DNA from: Candidatus Bathyarchaeota archaeon
GTDB taxonomy: Archaea; Thermoproteota; Bathyarchaeia; Bathyarchaeales; Bathyarchaeaceae
NCBI GenBank assembly: GCA_030608565.1
Contig: JAUWDY010000008.1
Coordinates: 1 to 50,606 of the forward strand
Length of the DNA stretch: 50,606 nucleotides
Direction: 5' to 3'
Notes under the pieces: generated by a model
The model's database searches: none
What the model was told of the DNA's origin: nothing
What the model saw: the letters and a program-made list of their open reading frames with translations, nothing else
Shown: in pieces, positions 50,181-50,606 of the stretch
Numbering within the stretch: position 1 is the stretch's first letter
Layout of the letters: every line of letters begins with the position of its first letter
Program-made: the position numbers and the translations under genes

Positions 50181-50606
50181 ATCTTTCTATGACTTATGAA
50201 CTTCCTTCATTTAAGGATAGGGAAACGTTAGTCAAGGATTTCTATCGGTTCTGTAGAGGTCAAATGAGCTTACGACATAGCACTGCTGAAACTCATGCTT
50301 ACTTAGTTGGAAAATTTCTCCGAGAGGTTGAAGGCCCGGTAAGTGCTGAAGTTCTTAGCGAATATCTACTTAGAATCAAAGAGCCTGGAACAAGGAAAAA
50401 CTATCTTAGTGCTTTCAAACGGTTTTTCAGAGACTTTCTGAAGCTTGATATAGTAAATGATTTCAAATCTCCTACACCAAACGATAATCCTACACCATGT
50501 CCAAGTGATGAAGATGTTAGGTTAGTGTATCAGAATCTTGAGTATGACCGGGATCGTTTGATTTACCTTATGGCCAGCACAGCTGGTTTACGTAGAGGAG
50601 AGATCT
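50173..50606. mobile_element. Left end of an element integrated at tRNA-Arg
   Basis: From the tRNA half to the right edge, carrying an integrase gene. The other end, which should restore a complete tRNA-Arg(GCG) on the minus strand, lies beyond the window. The nature of the element (virus, plasmid or integrative island) cannot be told. Confidence 0.6.
50189..50606 (+). CDS. Tyrosine recombinase/integrase (3' partial)
   Basis: Runs off the right edge; 139 codons visible. The N-terminal core-binding part (LVKDFYRFCRGQMSLRHSTA, ETHAYLVGKFLREVEG, TRKNYLSAFKRFFRDF) is followed by CPSDEDVRLVYQNLEYDRDR and the start of the catalytic domain, ASTAGLRRGEI, with the box I Arg. The ATG at 50189 starts 9 nt inside from the tRNA half; ATG 50264 is possible. 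No good ribosome site precedes 50189, so a leaderless transcript or different start may apply. XerA-like or SSV-like class cannot be fixed without the C-terminus. Confidence 0.85.
   Translation, partial: MTYELPSFKDRETLVKDFYRFCRGQMSLRHSTAETHAYLVGKFLREVEGPVSAEVLSEYLLRIKEPGTRKNYLSAFKRFFRDFLKLDIVNDFKSPTPNDNPTPCPSDEDVRLVYQNLEYDRDRLIYLMASTAGLRRGEI

Overview
The window looks like chromosomal DNA of a TACK-group archaeon, most likely a Bathyarchaeia-like lineage. The evidence is a mixture of archaeal information-processing genes (ABCE1/RLI, KEOPS Cgi121, Sua5, FAU-1, RtcA, a stand-alone GMP synthase ATPase subunit, archaeal ArgRS), the archaeal FBP aldolase/phosphatase, archaeal-type triosephosphate isomerase, many GTG/TTG starts, archaeal TATA boxes about 25 nt from starts, and an intron-containing tRNA. 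The lineage is inferred from gene content only; no marker tree could be run.

Layout. 1-3.5 kb: a cysteine desulfurase cut by the left edge, a family-4 uracil-DNA glycosylase, a metallophosphoesterase, OMP decarboxylase and a tiny ribbon-helix-helix protein. 3.5-4.0 kb: gene-poor, with palindromes and a possible gene remnant. 4.0-10.6 kb: a PUA-like protein with GuaAb, an arcadin-1-like protein, acylphosphatase, RtcA, FAU-1 and HtpX. 10.6-16.6 kb: a five-gene minus-strand histidine-utilisation operon (ftcD-hutI-hutU-DUF3795-hutH), enough to take histidine to glutamate. 16.7-19.1 kb: a phosphoribosyltransferase with KEOPS Cgi121, facing a THUMP protein and Sua5, so two t6A tRNA-modification functions sit together. 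19.2-25.7 kb: isoaspartyl peptidase/asparaginase, ABCE1, triosephosphate isomerase and a large cell-surface NosD-type beta-helix protein. 26.4-31.7 kb: a tandem Lrp-like regulator with a small exported peptide, a DUF89 phosphatase, a glycogen-debranching enzyme and a UPF0173 hydrolase.

31.8-46.3 kb is mainly carbohydrate metabolism: an SHMT-like enzyme, a GH57 alpha-glucan enzyme, a sugar nucleotidyltransferase and two GT4-type glycosyltransferases; then a DUF885 peptidase, small hypotheticals, an ArsR-BtrH-like fusion, ATP-type phosphofructokinase and archaeal FBP aldolase/phosphatase. The C-terminal module of the GH57 enzyme recurs in a winged-helix protein that lies between phosphofructokinase and FBP aldolase/phosphatase. 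That suggests a shared regulatory or ligand-sensing module for sugar flux.

46.4-50.6 kb: an RHH/winged-helix regulator, a tRNA-Arg(CCG) that appears to carry two introns, deoC, argS, and then only the 3' half of a tRNA-Arg(GCG). That half abuts the start of a tyrosine recombinase that runs off the right edge. This is most simply the boundary of an element integrated in the tRNA anticodon loop, and the element itself lies mostly beyond the window.
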